DNA from: Clostridium fallax
GTDB lineage: Bacteria; Bacillota; Clostridia; Clostridiales; Clostridiaceae
Assembly: GCF_900129365.1 (NCBI RefSeq)
Contig: NZ_FQVM01000006.1
Coordinates: 1 to 64,000, forward strand
Direction of reading: 5' to 3'
Length of the DNA: 64,000 nt
The position numbers and the translations under genes are program-made. Position 1 is the first letter of the stretch; the number at the start of each line of letters is the position of its first letter. This document shows, in pieces, positions 63,487-64,000 of the stretch. The notes beneath the pieces are model-generated. The model was not told where the DNA came from. It did not search any database and saw nothing but the letters and a program-made list of their open reading frames with translations.

Positions 63487-64000
63487 ATGCATAAAAAAGC
63501 AAATTTATTTTTGACTTTAGCTATTCTAGTAGGATTTTATATTATATATGGAGTTATTAGTATAATAAAAAATATAGGAAAATATAGTGTATCAGATTAT
63601 ATAGTCGTTAGCATACTATATATTTTGTTAGTATTAGTAAATATATTATTCTTTAAGAAATATAAAAAATATAGTAGTGCAGAGTATATAAAGCAAGAAG
63701 AAAAGAAAAGACAAGAAAAGAATATACAAAAAGAACAAATTAAGAAAAAACTAACTAAAAAAGTAAATAATAATCCATATATGAATGAAGATGGTTATTC
63801 TAGTATTGATTCTGGACAATTAATAATTATACAAACAAATGATTTTATTTATAAGCCAAATGAAAAATGTTATTATGCTTCTAATGGAACACGATTAATA
63901 ACCAAAAATGAAACAGTTGGATATACAGGTAAATCATCAGGAATAACTTTAAGAATTGCAAAAGGATTAAGCTATAGAACTGGTGGTGGAAGATCAAGAC
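63487..64000 (+). CDS. Membrane-anchored phage protein, 3' part outside the window
   Basis: At least 171 residues. Two hydrophobic segments (about residues 7-25 and 38-56) lead into a Lys/Glu-rich stretch and a soluble domain (YYASNGTRLITKNETVGYTG, then RIAKGLSYRTGGGRS). The latter resembles phage proteins with a PH-like or SHOCT-type element often found between tail chaperone and tape measure genes. A GGGGTG site precedes the ATG at 63487. It may have its own promoter. Function unknown. Confidence 0.75.
   Translation, partial: MHKKANLFLTLAILVGFYIIYGVISIIKNIGKYSVSDYIVVSILYILLVLVNILFFKKYKKYSSAEYIKQEEKKRQEKNIQKEQIKKKLTKKVNNNPYMNEDGYSSIDSGQLIIIQTNDFIYKPNEKCYYASNGTRLITKNETVGYTGKSSGITLRIAKGLSYRTGGGRSR

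Larger units (their letters stand above)
39086..64000. mobile_element. Contractile-tailed prophage in comM, right end beyond the window
   Basis: From the comM junction onward the genes follow a phage order: recombinase, repressor and Cro, recombination, replication, regulator, terminase, head, connectors, sheath, tube and tail chaperone. Tail sheath and tube proteins point to a myovirus form related to PBSX-like clostridial phages. At least 24.9 kb is present; tape measure, baseplate, lysis genes and attR are not in view. A frameshift in the recombinase and a stop codon in a metallopeptidase-like gene suggest it may be decaying. Confidence 0.95.

Noticed and set aside
1..64000. Search for CRISPR arrays, tRNA and rRNA genes
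   Set aside because: I saw no regularly spaced repeat-spacer array and no cloverleaf or rRNA sequence; insertion was in comM rather than a tRNA.

Overview
The window is AT-rich DNA from a spore-forming, low-GC Gram-positive bacterium, most likely Clostridium sensu stricto. The evidence is the gene order (priA-def-fmt-rsmB-rlmN-stp-prkC-rsgA-rpe-thiN-spoVM, then rpmB, asp23-fakA-recG-rsmD-coaD, pta-ackA, rpmF-plsX-acpP-rnc-smc-ftsY-ylxM-ffh-rpsP-khpA-rimM-trmD-rplS-rbgA-rnhB-yraN-comM), the presence of SpoVM and YlbJ, strong AAGGAGG ribosome sites, and very A/T-biased codon use. The species cannot be fixed from the sequence alone.

Positions 1 to about 39085 are conserved chromosome. The genes serve translation (peptide deformylase, formyl-Met-tRNA synthesis, rRNA and tRNA modification, ribosomal proteins bL28, bL32, bS16 and bL19, ribosome GTPases), the PrkC/Stp signalling pair, phospholipid and CoA precursors, acetate production (Pta-AckA), the signal recognition particle (Ffh, FtsY, YlxM), chromosome condensation (Smc), and DNA repair and recombination (PriA, RecG, RNase HII). 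Several items are easily missed: a 24-residue spoVM, a 31-residue membrane peptide before smc, a frameshifted small membrane ORF before spoVM, a likely L19 leader, and an unusual hairpin between the Shine-Dalgarno and the start codon of khpA.

From about 39086 to the window end lies a prophage inserted inside comM/yifB, at the codons for its conserved NPCPCG motif. The comM 3' part and attR must lie beyond 64000. The left end carries a large serine recombinase (split by a frameshift), an ImmA-like protein and a CI-type repressor on the minus strand. A divergent operator region with repeated ATGCAAC sites follows. The rightward early genes are Cro-like, an ORF6N antirepressor, an SbcC-like ATPase with RecT, an MBL-fold protein, a replisome organiser with internal 33-bp repeats and a DnaA domain I-like tail, a MazG-like protein, an AbrB-like regulator and a DUF1064 protein. 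A HEPN-like gene with its own promoter and terminator, a sigma-like late regulator followed by four helically phased 11-bp repeats, and a membrane protein with its own promoter separate early from late genes.

The late module (terminase, portal, MuF, scaffold, capsid, connectors, tail sheath, tail tube, frameshifted tail chaperone) indicates a contractile-tailed (myovirus) phage. The most notable late feature is a MuF head protein fused to a C-terminal EndoU RNase domain, with a small acidic protein directly downstream as candidate immunity factor. A membrane-anchored protein with its own promoter interrupts the tail genes at the window edge.
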